From NCBI GenBank assembly GCA_001507425.1, contig LMAJ01000016.1, positions 62,001 to 126,000 of the forward strand: a stretch of 64,000 nucleotides of DNA. Reading direction: 5' to 3'. The stretch comes from Flavobacteriaceae bacterium CRH (GTDB lineage Bacteria; Bacteroidota; Bacteroidia; Flavobacteriales; Flavobacteriaceae). The position numbers and the translations under genes are program-made. The number at the start of each line of letters is the position of its first letter. The first letter of the stretch is position 1. Shown piece after piece: positions 1 to 8,762 of this stretch. Below the pieces are notes generated by a model, which ran no database searches, had not been told where the DNA came from, and saw nothing but the letters and a program-made list of their open reading frames with translations.

Positions 1-1
1 C

Positions 2-2035
2 AGTTATGTCTTTGCCAGACAAGCTGAATTATTAAGTGAAAAAATAAATTTCAGCCGTGGAAAATGGATGGGCCTTATTTTATATTCTCAAATATATCGT
101 GAAGGAGGAAATCCTGAAAAAGGAAAAAAAGAGCTTGGTGAAGCTTTTGAAATTGCCCGAAAAAATAAAAATTTCTGGCTTGAAGCCGAAGCATATCGGG
201 AGTTAACCAATTATTATGATTTGGATAATTCAGGTACTTATACGAGAATTAAAATCGTTTCAAAAGCGCTTGATGCTGCCCGTAAAGGAGGTTCTAAAAA
301 ACAAATTGCCGATATTTTAGTCTATTACGGCGGCCACTCTTACATATTGGGGGATTTTAAGGAATCTCTTGAAAAATTTACTGAGGCTAAAGCCATTTAC
401 AAAGCTATAGGTCATAATGATTTGCAAAATTTATACAGTCAGCTATTTGCTACTTATTTGCGACTGGGCTTGTATCCGGAAGGCATACAATATGGTTTGC
501 AATCTATTAAATTTGGTGAACGAAGCAGGGATTATTTCTTTTTGACAGATGATTATACCAATTTAGGTTTTGCGTATTATAATATGGCAAATTATGAATT
601 GGCATTAAAATATCACCTGAAAGCTTATGAATATAGTTCTAAAATATATTCGGAATTTTACCCTTTATACAACGCTAGTTTCATTATAAAAGATTTACTG
701 AAACTGGGAAGAAAAAAAGAAGCCAAAATTTTTCTCGATACGGTAGTGAAAAACGAAAAGATAAAAGATTTTCGCGATGAAATGTGGTTTAATATTTGCC
801 ACGTAACTTTTTATGATGAATTAGGCTGGCTAACACTGGCCGATAAATATTGTAATTCACTGATCAGAATTCAGAAATTAAAAAGAAAATCTTTTCCTGA
901 ATTCTCGAACCTTGAAATCAATAATACGATTATAAATCATTTATGTAAGATTAAAAATTATCCGTTAGCCTCAAAATACCTAACCGAAAACAAGCGATTA
1001 AGTACGGTTATGAAAGATGCTAATATGCTGATAAATGTACATTTAATGGAATTTAAAATTGATTCGGCCACAGGCAATTATTTAGAGGCGATCAACCATC
1101 TTAAAAATTATCAAAAAGCAAAAGACAAGCTTTTTAATGAAGTTAAATCGTATCAGATTTCGAATTTGCAGATAAAATATGAAAGCGATAAAAAAGATAA
1201 AGACATTAAATTATTAACTCAGGAAAGTGTTCTGCAGAGAATTCGAATAGCGAGTGATAAAACGGAAAAAATAATCGCGGCTGTAATTCTAATTTTGGTG
1301 CTTATTATTACAGGCTTGATTTTTAGAGGCTATCAAAACAAAAAAGAAAGCAATAAAAACCTTCAGATTAGTAAAGACCGAATCCAGAAGAAAAATAAAT
1401 TGCTGCAAAATGTGATTCAGGAAAAAGAATGGTTGTTGAAAGAAATTCATCATCGGGTAAAAAATAATTTGCAGGTTGTAATGAGTTTATTAAACACGCA
1501 ATCTAATTATCTAAAAGATGAATCTGCGGTAAATGCGATAAAAGACAGTCAAAACAGAATCAATTCGATGTCTATGATTCATCAGCGATTGTATCAGTCA
1601 GAAGGGCTTTCGTGCATTAAAATGCCGGAATATGTCAAAGAGCTAATTAGTTATTTAAAAGACAGTTACAAAACGAATTTTATTTTTGTGGTTGATGTCG
1701 AAAATATAGAAATGCATGTTTCGCAAGCAGTTCCGGTTGGTTTAATTTTGAATGAAGCCATAACAAATGCGATTAAATATGCTTTTCCTGATGAAAAAAA
1801 AGGAACCATTACAGTTTCATTAAAACATTTTCAGGAGGATTATTTTAAGCTTGAAATTGCAGATAACGGCATTGGAATTGAAGGAGAAATTGATCTCGAA
1901 AAATACGATTCGCTCGGAATGCAATTGATGGAAGGTTTAAGTAAAGATTTAAATGGTAAATTTAACGTGATAAATTCTGACGGATTAAAAATATCGGTAA
2001 TCTTTATTTATAACTATACTTTTAATACCAAATAA
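2..2035 (+). CDS. TPR sensor histidine kinase, HisKA_2 type, 5' partial
   Basis: The reading frame is open from base 2, so the true start and probably the signal peptide lie before the window. An alpha-helical TPR-like region (to about base 1190) is followed by one membrane segment (about 1258-1325), a short coiled coil, a HisKA_2 dimerisation box with EIHHRVKNNLQVV (His codons 1448-1453) and a HATPase domain with NEAITNAIKYAFP and ADNGIGI. Kinases of this family sense through extracytoplasmic TPR repeats and phosphorylate a separate regulator. No response regulator adjoins it here, so the partner is elsewhere or upstream of the window. The thiolase starts 36 bp downstream on the same strand and could be read through. 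Confidence 0.9.
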   Translation, partial: SYVFARQAELLSEKINFSRGKWMGLILYSQIYREGGNPEKGKKELGEAFEIARKNKNFWLEAEAYRELTNYYDLDNSGTYTRIKIVSKALDAARKGGSKKQIADILVYYGGHSYILGDFKESLEKFTEAKAIYKAIGHNDLQNLYSQLFATYLRLGLYPEGIQYGLQSIKFGERSRDYFFLTDDYTNLGFAYYNMANYELALKYHLKAYEYSSKIYSEFYPLYNASFIIKDLLKLGRKKEAKIFLDTVVKNEKIKDFRDEMWFNICHVTFYDELGWLTLADKYCNSLIRIQKLKRKSFPEFSNLEINNTIINHLCKIKNYPLASKYLTENKRLSTVMKDANMLINVHLMEFKIDSATGNYLEAINHLKNYQKAKDKLFNEVKSYQISNLQIKYESDKKDKDIKLLTQESVLQRIRIASDKTEKIIAAVILILVLIITGLIFRGYQNKKESNKNLQISKDRIQKKNKLLQNVIQEKEWLLKEIHHRVKNNLQVVMSLLNTQSNYLKDESAVNAIKDSQNRINSMSMIHQRLYQSEGLSCIKMPEYVKELISYLKDSYKTNFIFVVDVENIEMHVSQAVPVGLILNEAITNAIKYAFPDEKKGTITVSLKHFQEDYFKLEIADNGIGIEGEIDLEKYDSLGMQLMEGLSKDLNGKFNVINSDGLKISVIFIYNYTFNTK

Positions 2036-2071
2036 AGCAAAATAGACAATATAAATTTAACAAATAACAAG

Positions 2072-3352
2072 ATGGAAAATCAGGGTAAAATTAGAAGAGT
2101 TGCTATTGTAGGTTATAACCGCATTCCTTTTGCAAGGGCAAACACTTTTTATTCAGACGTTAGTAATTTACAAATGATGACTGCCACACTAGATGGTCTT
2201 ATCAACAAATATAACCTTAAGGGAAAATTGCTTGGAGAAGTTGTTGGCGGCGCCGTTATCAAACATGTGTCTGACAATAATTTGATCCGAGAATCTGTAT
2301 TGAGAACTTCTCTGGACCCTGCAACGCCTGCCTGCGATTTGCAACAAGCTTGTGACACGGGTATTGAAAGTGCCATTTATATTGCCAATAAAATTGCGCT
2401 TGGACAAATAGAGTCCGGTATTGCTTGTGGCGTAGATTCTATTAGTGATATGCCAATTGCCGTGAGCGAAAATTTGAGAAAAATATTGCTCCAGGCGAGA
2501 AAAGCAAAATCTTTGGGCGAGAAAATAAAATTGTTTTTAAAACTGAGACCAAAAGATCTTAGTCCGTTAGTTCCAAGAAATGAAGAAGCCCAAACCGGAC
2601 TTTCGATGGGAGGACATACTGAAATTACGGCTAAATATTATAAAATTCCGAGAGAAGATCAGGATCAATTGGCTTTAAATAGCCATTTGAATATGGCAAA
2701 AGCGTATGACGAAGGCTTTTTTGATGATATGATTACGCCGTTTAACGGACTTGAGAAAGATAATAACCTTAGAAAAGACAGTACGTTAGAAAAGTTGGCC
2801 AAATTATCTCCGGCTTTTGATAAAGTAAACGGAACGCTTACGGCAGGAAATTCAACTCCGCTTACAGATGGCGCTTCGAGTATTTTACTGGCAAGCGAAG
2901 AATGGGCCAAAGAAAACGGATTACCCATTTTAGCATATATCACGCACGCTGAAGTTGCTGCTATCGAATATATAAAAAACCAACAAAATCTATTACTAGC
3001 GCCTTTATTTGCTGCTTCAAGAATGCTCGAAAAAGCAAACTTAACGTTGCAGGATTTTGATTATTATGAAATTCACGAAGCTTTTGCGGCTCAGGTTTTG
3101 GCAACTTTAAAAATTTGGGAAAGCCAGGAACTTAGCGCTGAAATAGGTTTAAAAAAACCACTTGGCGCCATTGACAGAAGCAAACTGAATGTAAAAGGAA
3201 GCAGTCTGGCCGCAGCGCATCCGTTTGCTGCTACAGGAGGAAGGATTATTGGCGTAATGGCAAAATTGCTGAATGAAAAAGGTTCAGGAAAAGGTTTTAT
3301 ATCCATTTGTGCCGCCGGCGGACAAGGAATTACGATGATTATTGAGAAGTAA
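2072..3352 (+). CDS. Acetyl-CoA C-acyltransferase (thiolase, FadI/FadA-like)
   Basis: This 426-residue thiolase carries the nucleophilic cysteine in QQACDTGIES (Cys94), the IHEAFAAQ motif, the second histidine region AAAHPFAATGGR and the C-terminal CAAGGQG motif with the second active cysteine. Thiolases catalyse the reversible thiolytic cleavage of 3-ketoacyl-CoA, usually in the last step of beta-oxidation. The length and the region between the two cysteines fit the FadI-like branch, but no fadJ-like partner lies next to it, so a biosynthetic acetoacetyl-CoA role cannot be excluded. Start chosen at the ATG after an A-rich leader. A palindromic repeat region follows the stop codon. Confidence 0.9.
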   Translation: MENQGKIRRVAIVGYNRIPFARANTFYSDVSNLQMMTATLDGLINKYNLKGKLLGEVVGGAVIKHVSDNNLIRESVLRTSLDPATPACDLQQACDTGIESAIYIANKIALGQIESGIACGVDSISDMPIAVSENLRKILLQARKAKSLGEKIKLFLKLRPKDLSPLVPRNEEAQTGLSMGGHTEITAKYYKIPREDQDQLALNSHLNMAKAYDEGFFDDMITPFNGLEKDNNLRKDSTLEKLAKLSPAFDKVNGTLTAGNSTPLTDGASSILLASEEWAKENGLPILAYITHAEVAAIEYIKNQQNLLLAPLFAASRMLEKANLTLQDFDYYEIHEAFAAQVLATLKIWESQELSAEIGLKKPLGAIDRSKLNVKGSSLAAAHPFAATGGRIIGVMAKLLNEKGSGKGFISICAAGGQGITMIIEK

Positions 3353-3395
3353 TTGTTAATGGTGAATTCTGAATTGTGAATTGTGAATTATACGA

Positions 3396-3535
3396 TCCTT
3401 CAAGGTTTTCAAAACCTTGTAGGTATTATAAGTCTCATTAGTGGTTAATTATTAATTGTTATAAAACTTAAATTGCCTCATATTACTTATAGCGTTTTAA
3501 AAATATACCTACAAGGTTTTGAAAACCTTGCAGGA
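3396..3535. repeat. Pair of inverted 31-bp palindromic repeats
   Basis: Positions 3396-3426 and 3505-3535 are inverted copies of each other with one mismatch. Each has at its centre a perfect short palindrome, CAAGGTTTT-N-AAAACCTTG (3401-3419 and 3512-3530). Just before it, 3358-3390 carries a TGAATTGTGAATTG-type module that recurs at 16332-16440. The pair lies between the thiolase and the azoreductase, which converge. Elements of this look are frequent in Flavobacterium intergenic DNA (recollection of the genus, not checked). Confidence 0.85.
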
Positions 3536-3560
3536 AAATCCAATTGAATTTATAAACAAA

Positions 3561-3588
3561 AATCCCGGCGAAAACCGGGATTTTTTAT
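3561..3588. terminator. Bidirectional terminator between thiolase and azoreductase
   Basis: The stem AATCCCGG / CCGGGATT with a six-base CGAAAA loop is flanked by A-runs and T-runs on both sides, so it can end transcription of both the thiolase (+) and the azoreductase (-). Confidence 0.85.
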
Positions 3589-3594
3589 TTAAAC

Positions 3595-4206
3595 TTAAAA
3601 AACAAATTCTTCAACACTTGCTAATGCTTTAGGTAAAGCTCCTTCGGAAAAATCAGGAATTGCGGTTCCTTCAACTCGGAAAGCGGTAACATCTGTCATC
3701 CCTAAAAAGCCAAGTACAGCACGTAAATACGGTTCTGAAAAATCATAAGATTTATAAGGTCCGTCAGAAAATATGGCGCCGGATGCAATAGCTAAATATA
3801 CTTTCTTATCATTTACTAATCCTTTTGGACCACTTTCTCCGTAGCTAAATGTTTTTCCGGCTCTTGCCACCTGATCGATCCATCCTTTTAATACTGCGGG
3901 AATTCCAAAATTGTAAAGCGGAACGCCAATTACAACAATATCAGCTTCTAACAAATCGTCAATGGCAGCATTAGAATACTTAATGGCTTCTTTTTGTGTT
4001 GCTGAATGTGTTTCTTCAGGCGTATAAAAAGCACCCAAATTGACTTCATCTAAATAAGGTGATGGTGCTTTTGAAAGATCAAGTGTTTGTAATTGAATTG
4101 CACCGTATACTTTTTCTAATTTTTCGAGAACAGCATTCGATAATTTATTACTAAATGAAGCATCTCCTTTGATACTTGTAATTATATTCAGAACTTTTTT
4201 GCTCAT
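3595..4206 (-). CDS. azoR: FMN-dependent NADH:quinone oxidoreductase / azoreductase
   Basis: This 203-residue flavodoxin-fold protein has the AzoR signature PLYNFGIPAVLKGWIDQVARAGKTFSY around residues 96-122 (read as PLYNFGIP ... ARAGKTFSY), and the family's usual length of about 200. Members reduce quinones and azo compounds with NAD(P)H through FMN and protect against electrophile stress in the cytoplasm. It is divergent from an HxlR regulator with two palindromic operators between them. In Bacillus the related pair YodB/AzoR1 is a quinone-sensing repressor and its target, so the same logic is likely here. Confidence 0.92.
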   Translation of the reverse strand: MSKKVLNIITSIKGDASFSNKLSNAVLEKLEKVYGAIQLQTLDLSKAPSPYLDEVNLGAFYTPEETHSATQKEAIKYSNAAIDDLLEADIVVIGVPLYNFGIPAVLKGWIDQVARAGKTFSYGESGPKGLVNDKKVYLAIASGAIFSDGPYKSYDFSEPYLRAVLGFLGMTDVTAFRVEGTAIPDFSEGALPKALASVEEFVF

Positions 4207-4217
4207 AATTTATTATT

Positions 4218-4298
4218 TTGTTTATGATACAAACTTATATACATTTGCTATCTCTTTTATAGTACTATCCCTGAGGATAGCGCTATCCTTGAGGATAG
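4218..4298. promoter_or_regulatory. Divergent azoR/hxlR promoters with two tandem palindromic operators
   Basis: Two copies of CTATCC-N4-GGATAG stand at 4265-4280 and 4283-4298, centred 18 bp apart. For hxlR a TTG (4218-4220), 19 bp and TACATTTG (4240-4247) form a canonical Bacteroidetes promoter, which places the operators just downstream of its start site. For azoR the complement of 4230-4237 reads TAAGTTTG, which places the operators upstream of its -33 region. One regulator bound there could repress both genes. Confidence 0.75.
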
Positions 4299-4318
4299 TA
4301 ACGCAAAAATCGTGAATA

Positions 4319-4684
4319 ATGGGAATGAAAAAAACAGATGGAATAGAACACAGGCCAGAAGAATGCATGGCTGCACTGCTTCCGGTAAGAGATGCTTTGG
4401 AGGTTTTGAGCGGAAGATGGAAATTACCTATATTGATTGCATTATCGAACAGGCCAAAGCGATTCAAGGAAATTTCAAAAGATATAAACGGAATTACCGA
4501 TAAAATGCTTTCGAAAGAACTTAAAGATATGGAAGTAAACAAATTGGTAACGAGAACTGTTTATGATACTTTTCCGCCAACGGTTGAATATGCCAGAACA
4601 AAACATAGTGAAACATTATCTGATGTTATTATGGCCCTGAAAGATTGGGGAACATTACACAGGAGAGAAATTATTGGAAAATAA
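4319..4684 (+). CDS. HxlR-family winged-helix transcriptional regulator
   Basis: This 121-residue protein has the HxlR domain: ALEVLSGRWKLPILIAL, the wing region RFKEISKDINGITDKMLSKEL and VTRTVYDTFPPTVEY. A single cysteine, Cys16, stands just before the domain in the same place as the redox-active Cys6 of Bacillus YodB, so thiol-based sensing of quinones is plausible. It is the likely repressor of the divergent azoreductase through the tandem palindromes upstream. The second methionine (4325) is an alternative start. Confidence 0.9.
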   Translation: MGMKKTDGIEHRPEECMAALLPVRDALEVLSGRWKLPILIALSNRPKRFKEISKDINGITDKMLSKELKDMEVNKLVTRTVYDTFPPTVEYARTKHSETLSDVIMALKDWGTLHRREIIGK

Positions 4685-4701
4685 TTGCTCTCCTGATGTT
4701 T

Positions 4702-5109
4702 TTAATGAGAGAATCCGAAAGAAATACTCAGTATTATAATTCCGATAACAATTGTTGTGATGACTACATATAAATAATCTTTTTCTAAAAGGAAAGAAAA
4801 TAACGAAAGTAATACGCGAAATACAGGTGTCAGAAACAAAAGTATGACACCAAAAAATATAACGGATTCTCCCCTGCCCTGAATTACGCCATTGTAAACG
4901 GCAGCAATTACTTCAAAAATATTACGGTCATTTTCTTTAAATACGGAATAATTTTCTACGTCGTTTCCGTGATGCATTAAATAAATAATTCCGCCAATAA
5001 AAGCTACTGATAATGAAATCCATACGCCGTAACGCAATAAGTTTCCTATAATAGATTGAAAATCTTTTTCTCCAAATTTTTCTTGTGACATAGCTTTAGA
5101 TTTTTCCAT
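4702..5109 (-). CDS. DUF1634 membrane protein
   Basis: This 135-residue protein has three predicted membrane helices (about residues 25-45, 75-98 and 108-130) and matches the DUF1634 pattern, a family usually found next to TauE/SafE permeases. Its start overlaps the end of the permease gene by 14 bp, which indicates translational coupling in one operon. The function is unknown; a role as a small accessory subunit of the permease follows only from the conserved neighbourhood. Confidence 0.8.
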   Translation of the reverse strand: MEKSKAMSQEKFGEKDFQSIIGNLLRYGVWISLSVAFIGGIIYLMHHGNDVENYSVFKENDRNIFEVIAAVYNGVIQGRGESVIFFGVILLFLTPVFRVLLSLFSFLLEKDYLYVVITTIVIGIIILSISFGFSH

Positions 5110-5932
5110 TAATTCCGTTATAAATCATATTCAATGCCAATACAAAAATTAAACAGGCAAAAAAGATTCTGAGTTTTTTAGGGTTTGTTTTTACCAGTAT
5201 TTTTGCTCCGGCCATAGCGCCAAACAAAACGCCAATAACAACGGGCATACATATTCCGGGTTCGATATATCCTTTTTGAATGTAGATTACAGAACTCGCC
5301 ATTGCGGTAACGCCCATCATAAAATTGCTGGTCGTAGTTGAGACTTTAAACGGAATTCTCATAATATTATCCATCGCAATTACTTTAAAAGCTCCGGAAC
5401 CAATTCCGAGTAGTCCGGACATCATTCCGGCAATTCCCATCATGCTGAATCCGCGAATTACGTTTTTTGTTCCGTAGTGCACTACTTCGCCATCGTGTGT
5501 TGGATAGGTTCCTTCTAATTTTAGTTTTTTCGCTAACGGACTTGATTCTAAAACGATATGTTCTTCTTTTTTTCTTAAAGAATTAATAGCCGAGAAAATC
5601 AATGTAAGTCCGAATAAAACGGCAATAAAAGAAGTTGGTGCAATGGCTGAAAGTAAAGCTCCGCCAACGGCGCCAATTGTTGTGGCAATTTCGAGGAAAA
5701 TCCCCAATCGCATATTGGTAATTCCTTCTTTTACATAAGCTGCCGCAGAGCCTGAAGAAGTAGCGATTACAGAGACCAAAGCAGCCCCAATTGCATAATG
5801 TATATCAACTCCAAGAACAACGGTTAAAAACGGTATTATGATTATTCCGCCACCTAATCCTGATAATGAACCTATAAATCCTGCTAAAAAAGCGCCCAAA
5901 ATCATAATCAGGGTGAATGTAAGTACTGTCAT
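5096..5932 (-). CDS. TauE/SafE family sulfite/anion exporter-like permease
   Basis: This 278-residue integral membrane protein has about eight hydrophobic helices and the glycine-rich repeats typical of the family (GFIGSLSGLGGGIIIIPFL near the start and GMMSGLLGIGSGAFKV in the second half, the two halves of the inverted repeat). Family members move sulfite, organosulfonates or related anions across the inner membrane; the substrate cannot be told from sequence. Upstream, the complement shows a weak TAAATTTA box. Confidence 0.88.
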   Translation of the reverse strand: MTVLTFTLIMILGAFLAGFIGSLSGLGGGIIIIPFLTVVLGVDIHYAIGAALVSVIATSSGSAAAYVKEGITNMRLGIFLEIATTIGAVGGALLSAIAPTSFIAVLFGLTLIFSAINSLRKKEEHIVLESSPLAKKLKLEGTYPTHDGEVVHYGTKNVIRGFSMMGIAGMMSGLLGIGSGAFKVIAMDNIMRIPFKVSTTTSNFMMGVTAMASSVIYIQKGYIEPGICMPVVIGVLFGAMAGAKILVKTNPKKLRIFFACLIFVLALNMIYNGINGKI

Positions 5933-6538
5933 GTGGTATTTTATTTGGCTATAAATTTACGAATGAATATTGGCACAACATCTATTTTATTTTGCCTGAT
6001 CTTTTTAAAAAGCGCTGAACTAAACATAACATACTAAATTTCAAACATTTAAACACAACTTAAAAAGTACTTAAAAATGCTAAAGGAATTAAAAAAGAAT
6101 TCAAAATGTAAATTTATTTATACAATAATCATTTTCAGCAATATCATCACTTTCCGGAATGTCGTCGCGCCAGGCTAGAATAATTTATACCCTATTGAAA
6201 ATACAGAAGCCAAACATAAACCAGTAAATCCTGATATAATAAATTTCACCAGCAGATGCCAAAAATATAGTACCGTAAATGGAATAAACGGAGTTTTATG
6301 ATTTACTAAAAACTTTTAGTAATTAAAAATAGTAATTCATTTAAAATCAATTGAATAAAAATCTTACATAATGAGATTTATTTGATAAATCAGTCAAAAA
6401 AATAAGTTAAAAAGAATCATTTTTAATCCTTTTTATTATTTTTAGCCTTCGAAGCTTATTTGCTTTATTTCTTATAAATCCCAAATTTACAAGACTTTAA
6501 CTTAATTTTTTTATTTATTGATTATAAAACTAAAACGT
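5933..6538. other. Long intergenic region without a recognisable gene
   Basis: About 600 bp of AT-rich DNA lie between the TauE permease and the next gene. I see no RNA gene, repeat or convincing ORF. A slightly GC-richer patch (about 6130-6300) contains an open, hydrophobic minus-strand stretch of 46 codons with no start codon (see rejected items). A TAAATTTA-like box near the permease start is a possible permease promoter. Confidence 0.5.
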
Positions 6539-7534
6539 ATGGTACTTTGTTCTAAAAGGCTTCCTTTATTGTTGTTCTTATTTTTATCTTTTGGTGCACA
6601 GGCACAGATTGAAAATAGTAAAAAATTGTTAGTTTATAAAAACGCAATTTCGTTTCTGCATAATGCATCAAATAAACCGTTTACTTTAATTGCTTTGCTA
6701 TCAATTATGATACTTACGATTGGTTTTTTGCTTCAGAATTATAAGTATTTAAAAACGAAAAATTTATTAAATGAGCAGCAATTTGAGCTTAGTTCTCAGG
6801 AAATCAGCACTATTTTGCTAGAACAGGAATTAATGCTTTTAAAATCTTTTATTATTGATGAGGAAAAAGAACATGCACGTATTTCGCAAGAAATGCTTAA
6901 TACTATTGGCAGCAAGCTAGCATCGATCAAACTACAAATAAATCATCTGAATAATAGCAACTTAGGAAACATAGGTGTAATCAATTTTCGTTTAGAGGAA
7001 ACGTACCAGCAATTTAAGAATTTATCGAACTATGTAATTCAGAAGAAATTTAATCAAAATAAATTTTGCGAAATTTTAGAATCGTATCTGGATGGTATTA
7101 GTACGGCGTGCGATCTCAAAATTTCTTTTTTGACTTATTCTAAAAAAGAAATTAATGAAATAGAGGAATCTGTACAATCTGATGTTTTTAAAATTATTCA
7201 GGAATTGGTAGCCAGTAAAATTAAATATTCAAAAGCTTCAGAAATCGAAATTCAGCTTAATTTTATTGATAATATTCTGAGTGTTATTGTCGAAGACAAT
7301 GGCAATAGTTATGGTTCCGGTTCTAAAAATTATATGCAGCGTATTAATTTTCCTGATTTTGACAATCGAATTAAAAAACTAAATGCTTCTCTTTTAATGG
7401 ATTCTAACCCGGAAAATGTAACGGTTATTAATATCAAAATTCCTTCTTCGGCACCAATTACAGAAGTAAGAAATATGAAGGTAAAAGGCATTAATATAAG
7501 AAACCAACTTAATATACTAAAAAGTAAATTTTAG
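6539..7534 (+). CDS. Degenerate membrane histidine kinase-like protein
   Basis: The frame is open from a TTG at 6518, but the ATG at 6539 gives a proper signal peptide ending in GAQAQ, so it is preferred. The mature protein has one membrane helix (about residues 52-72), a helical segment laid out like a HisKA_3 dimerisation domain and a HATPase-like domain. The phospho-acceptor position reads RISQEMLN instead of the usual RIAxELHD, so the histidine is replaced by leucine. The N-box reads QELVASKIKYSKAS, lacking its asparagine, while DNG is kept. It is therefore probably a pseudokinase acting by binding. No response regulator adjoins it. Confidence 0.75.
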   Translation: MVLCSKRLPLLLFLFLSFGAQAQIENSKKLLVYKNAISFLHNASNKPFTLIALLSIMILTIGFLLQNYKYLKTKNLLNEQQFELSSQEISTILLEQELMLLKSFIIDEEKEHARISQEMLNTIGSKLASIKLQINHLNNSNLGNIGVINFRLEETYQQFKNLSNYVIQKKFNQNKFCEILESYLDGISTACDLKISFLTYSKKEINEIEESVQSDVFKIIQELVASKIKYSKASEIEIQLNFIDNILSVIVEDNGNSYGSGSKNYMQRINFPDFDNRIKKLNASLLMDSNPENVTVINIKIPSSAPITEVRNMKVKGINIRNQLNILKSKF

Positions 7535-7560
7535 GATTTTGAATGCTAAATAACAGCAAA

Positions 7561-7618
7561 TTATACAATTACAGAATCTTTTTCTATAAATAGTTCTATT
7601 ATTTACCTGCTAAATTTG
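7561..7618 (+). promoter_or_regulatory. Stress-type promoter of the 7648 acidic protein
   Basis: TTATACAATTA begins at 7561, CTATAAA is at 7584-7590, and after 20 bp comes TAAATTTG at 7611-7618, 29 bp before the ATG. The same layout recurs before several stress genes in this window. Confidence 0.65.
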
Positions 7619-7647
7619 TAATATATTAATCATTAAAACTATATATT

Positions 7648-8013
7648 ATGAATACTTCAAGTCATGATCCTAATTTCTCTCATTTTGAGCAGGATGTAGT
7701 TACAGGCACAAAATACTATTCTGATAATAATTTTGGAGAACCGGATTCAGAAAACGATATTAGCATTTACCAAGAAACAGACAGCCATCATCCGAGATAT
7801 CTTAATACTCCTGATGAAGAACAAATTATAAATGAAGATAATGCAATCACAAATGATGAAGATCAGGAGGAAGCCGACCAAAAACTGGATCTTTATGATG
7901 ATCCTGAAGATGAAGATGACGGTTTATTTCGCGATGCCGATTTATCCGGACAAAACGATATTGATCAGGATTTAGAAGAAATTGATCCTGTAAATCATCC
8001 GAGACAATTTTAA
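7648..8013 (+). CDS. Acidic, disordered conserved protein (paralogue 1)
   Basis: This 121-residue protein is rich in Asp, Glu and Asn, has no signal peptide or membrane segment and is probably disordered. It shares with the proteins at 11307 and 53593 a central block of the form P(D/N)EE-x-I(I/V)NED(N/D)..T(N/T)DED and a C-terminal (H/D)PR(Q/R/E) ending (here NHPRQF). No known domain is recognised. The promoter shared with katE and other stress genes suggests it is made under stress, perhaps as a hydration or protectant protein; that role is inference. Confidence 0.8.
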   Translation: MNTSSHDPNFSHFEQDVVTGTKYYSDNNFGEPDSENDISIYQETDSHHPRYLNTPDEEQIINEDNAITNDEDQEEADQKLDLYDDPEDEDDGLFRDADLSGQNDIDQDLEEIDPVNHPRQF

Positions 8014-8025
8014 ATTTCAACCATA

Positions 8026-8062
8026 AAAAAACCGTTAGCTATTAAATTACTAACGGTTTTTT
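8026..8062. terminator. Bidirectional terminator
   Basis: ACCGTTAG (8031-8038) pairs with CTAACGGT (8050-8057) across an 11-base loop, with A-run and T-run flanks. It separates the acidic protein gene (+) from the DUF6766 gene (-). Confidence 0.85.
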
Positions 8063-8085
8063 ATTTATCTATTTTATTTCAAAAA

Positions 8086-8742
8086 TTATTCACCTGTTTT
8101 TTCATGCGGCGCATCAACGGGTTTTGATTGCGATGACCCTTTTTGGCGTAAATAAATGGACAAAACTACGATTGCAAAAACAGAAATAAATTCGCTTTGC
8201 CAGTTCTGAAAAGATTCAAACCAAAACCTGGATTCGCCAAGATATTCTAAAATTGATATTTCAGGTTTTCCTTTTAGGGAGTTAAAAAGGTTTTCGTCTT
8301 TAAAACTTCCATACAAATGGAGAAAAAATGATATTACAAACAATAACATCAAGGTAATAGTCAACGAATTTTTATACAAAATAAGCCAGAAACCACCTTT
8401 CTTAACGGGCCACGGAACCGATTTTTTATTTGGAGAAGGCTCTCGATCTACCTCTTCTTCTCCGTCAAAACCTTTTGACTCTGAAGATCCTTTTTGTTTA
8501 AGAAATATCGTAAACCATACAAATAATCCCATTTGTAAAAATTCGCTTTCCCAATTTTCAAAAGTGGCTTCAATAAAATGTCCGGAAGAAAAATAATCAC
8601 TTATTTGTATGGCAGTTCCGCCATTATCAACCAGATCATTATTGTATTCATGAAACCCAAAAATGATTTGACCAACCATAGCCACAAGAAAAAGGAGAAA
8701 AAAGACTATCGATAAACTGTTCTGATGTATAAACTTTTTCAT
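8086..8742 (-). CDS. DUF6766 family membrane protein with internal duplication
   Basis: The ATG at 8742 (MKKFIHQNSLSIVFFLLF) is preferred over the upstream start because it begins directly before the first helix; the protein then has 218 residues. The sequence consists of two similar halves, each with a helix, a stretch ending in ENWESEF or QNWQSEF, a second helix and a basic tail (LKQKGSSESK and LRQKGSSQSK). This matches the DUF6766 family, of unknown function. The gene begins 20 bp after the katE stop, so the two are an operon and probably answer to the same stress. Confidence 0.8.
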   Translation of the reverse strand: MKKFIHQNSLSIVFFLLFLVAMVGQIIFGFHEYNNDLVDNGGTAIQISDYFSSGHFIEATFENWESEFLQMGLFVWFTIFLKQKGSSESKGFDGEEEVDREPSPNKKSVPWPVKKGGFWLILYKNSLTITLMLLFVISFFLHLYGSFKDENLFNSLKGKPEISILEYLGESRFWFESFQNWQSEFISVFAIVVLSIYLRQKGSSQSKPVDAPHEKTGE

Positions 8743-8762
8743 GATTGCTATTGTAGAATATA

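Noticed and set aside
4222..4542. Minus-strand ORF of 106 codons opposite hxlR
   Set aside because: It is antisense to the HxlR gene, covers the operator region and has no recognisable domain.
6175..6315. Open minus-strand stretch of 46 codons with hydrophobic character (..TPFIPFTVLYFWHLL..) as a small membrane protein or gene remnant
   Set aside because: There is no start codon in the frame, the length is within what chance gives in AT-rich DNA, and I recognise no parent protein.
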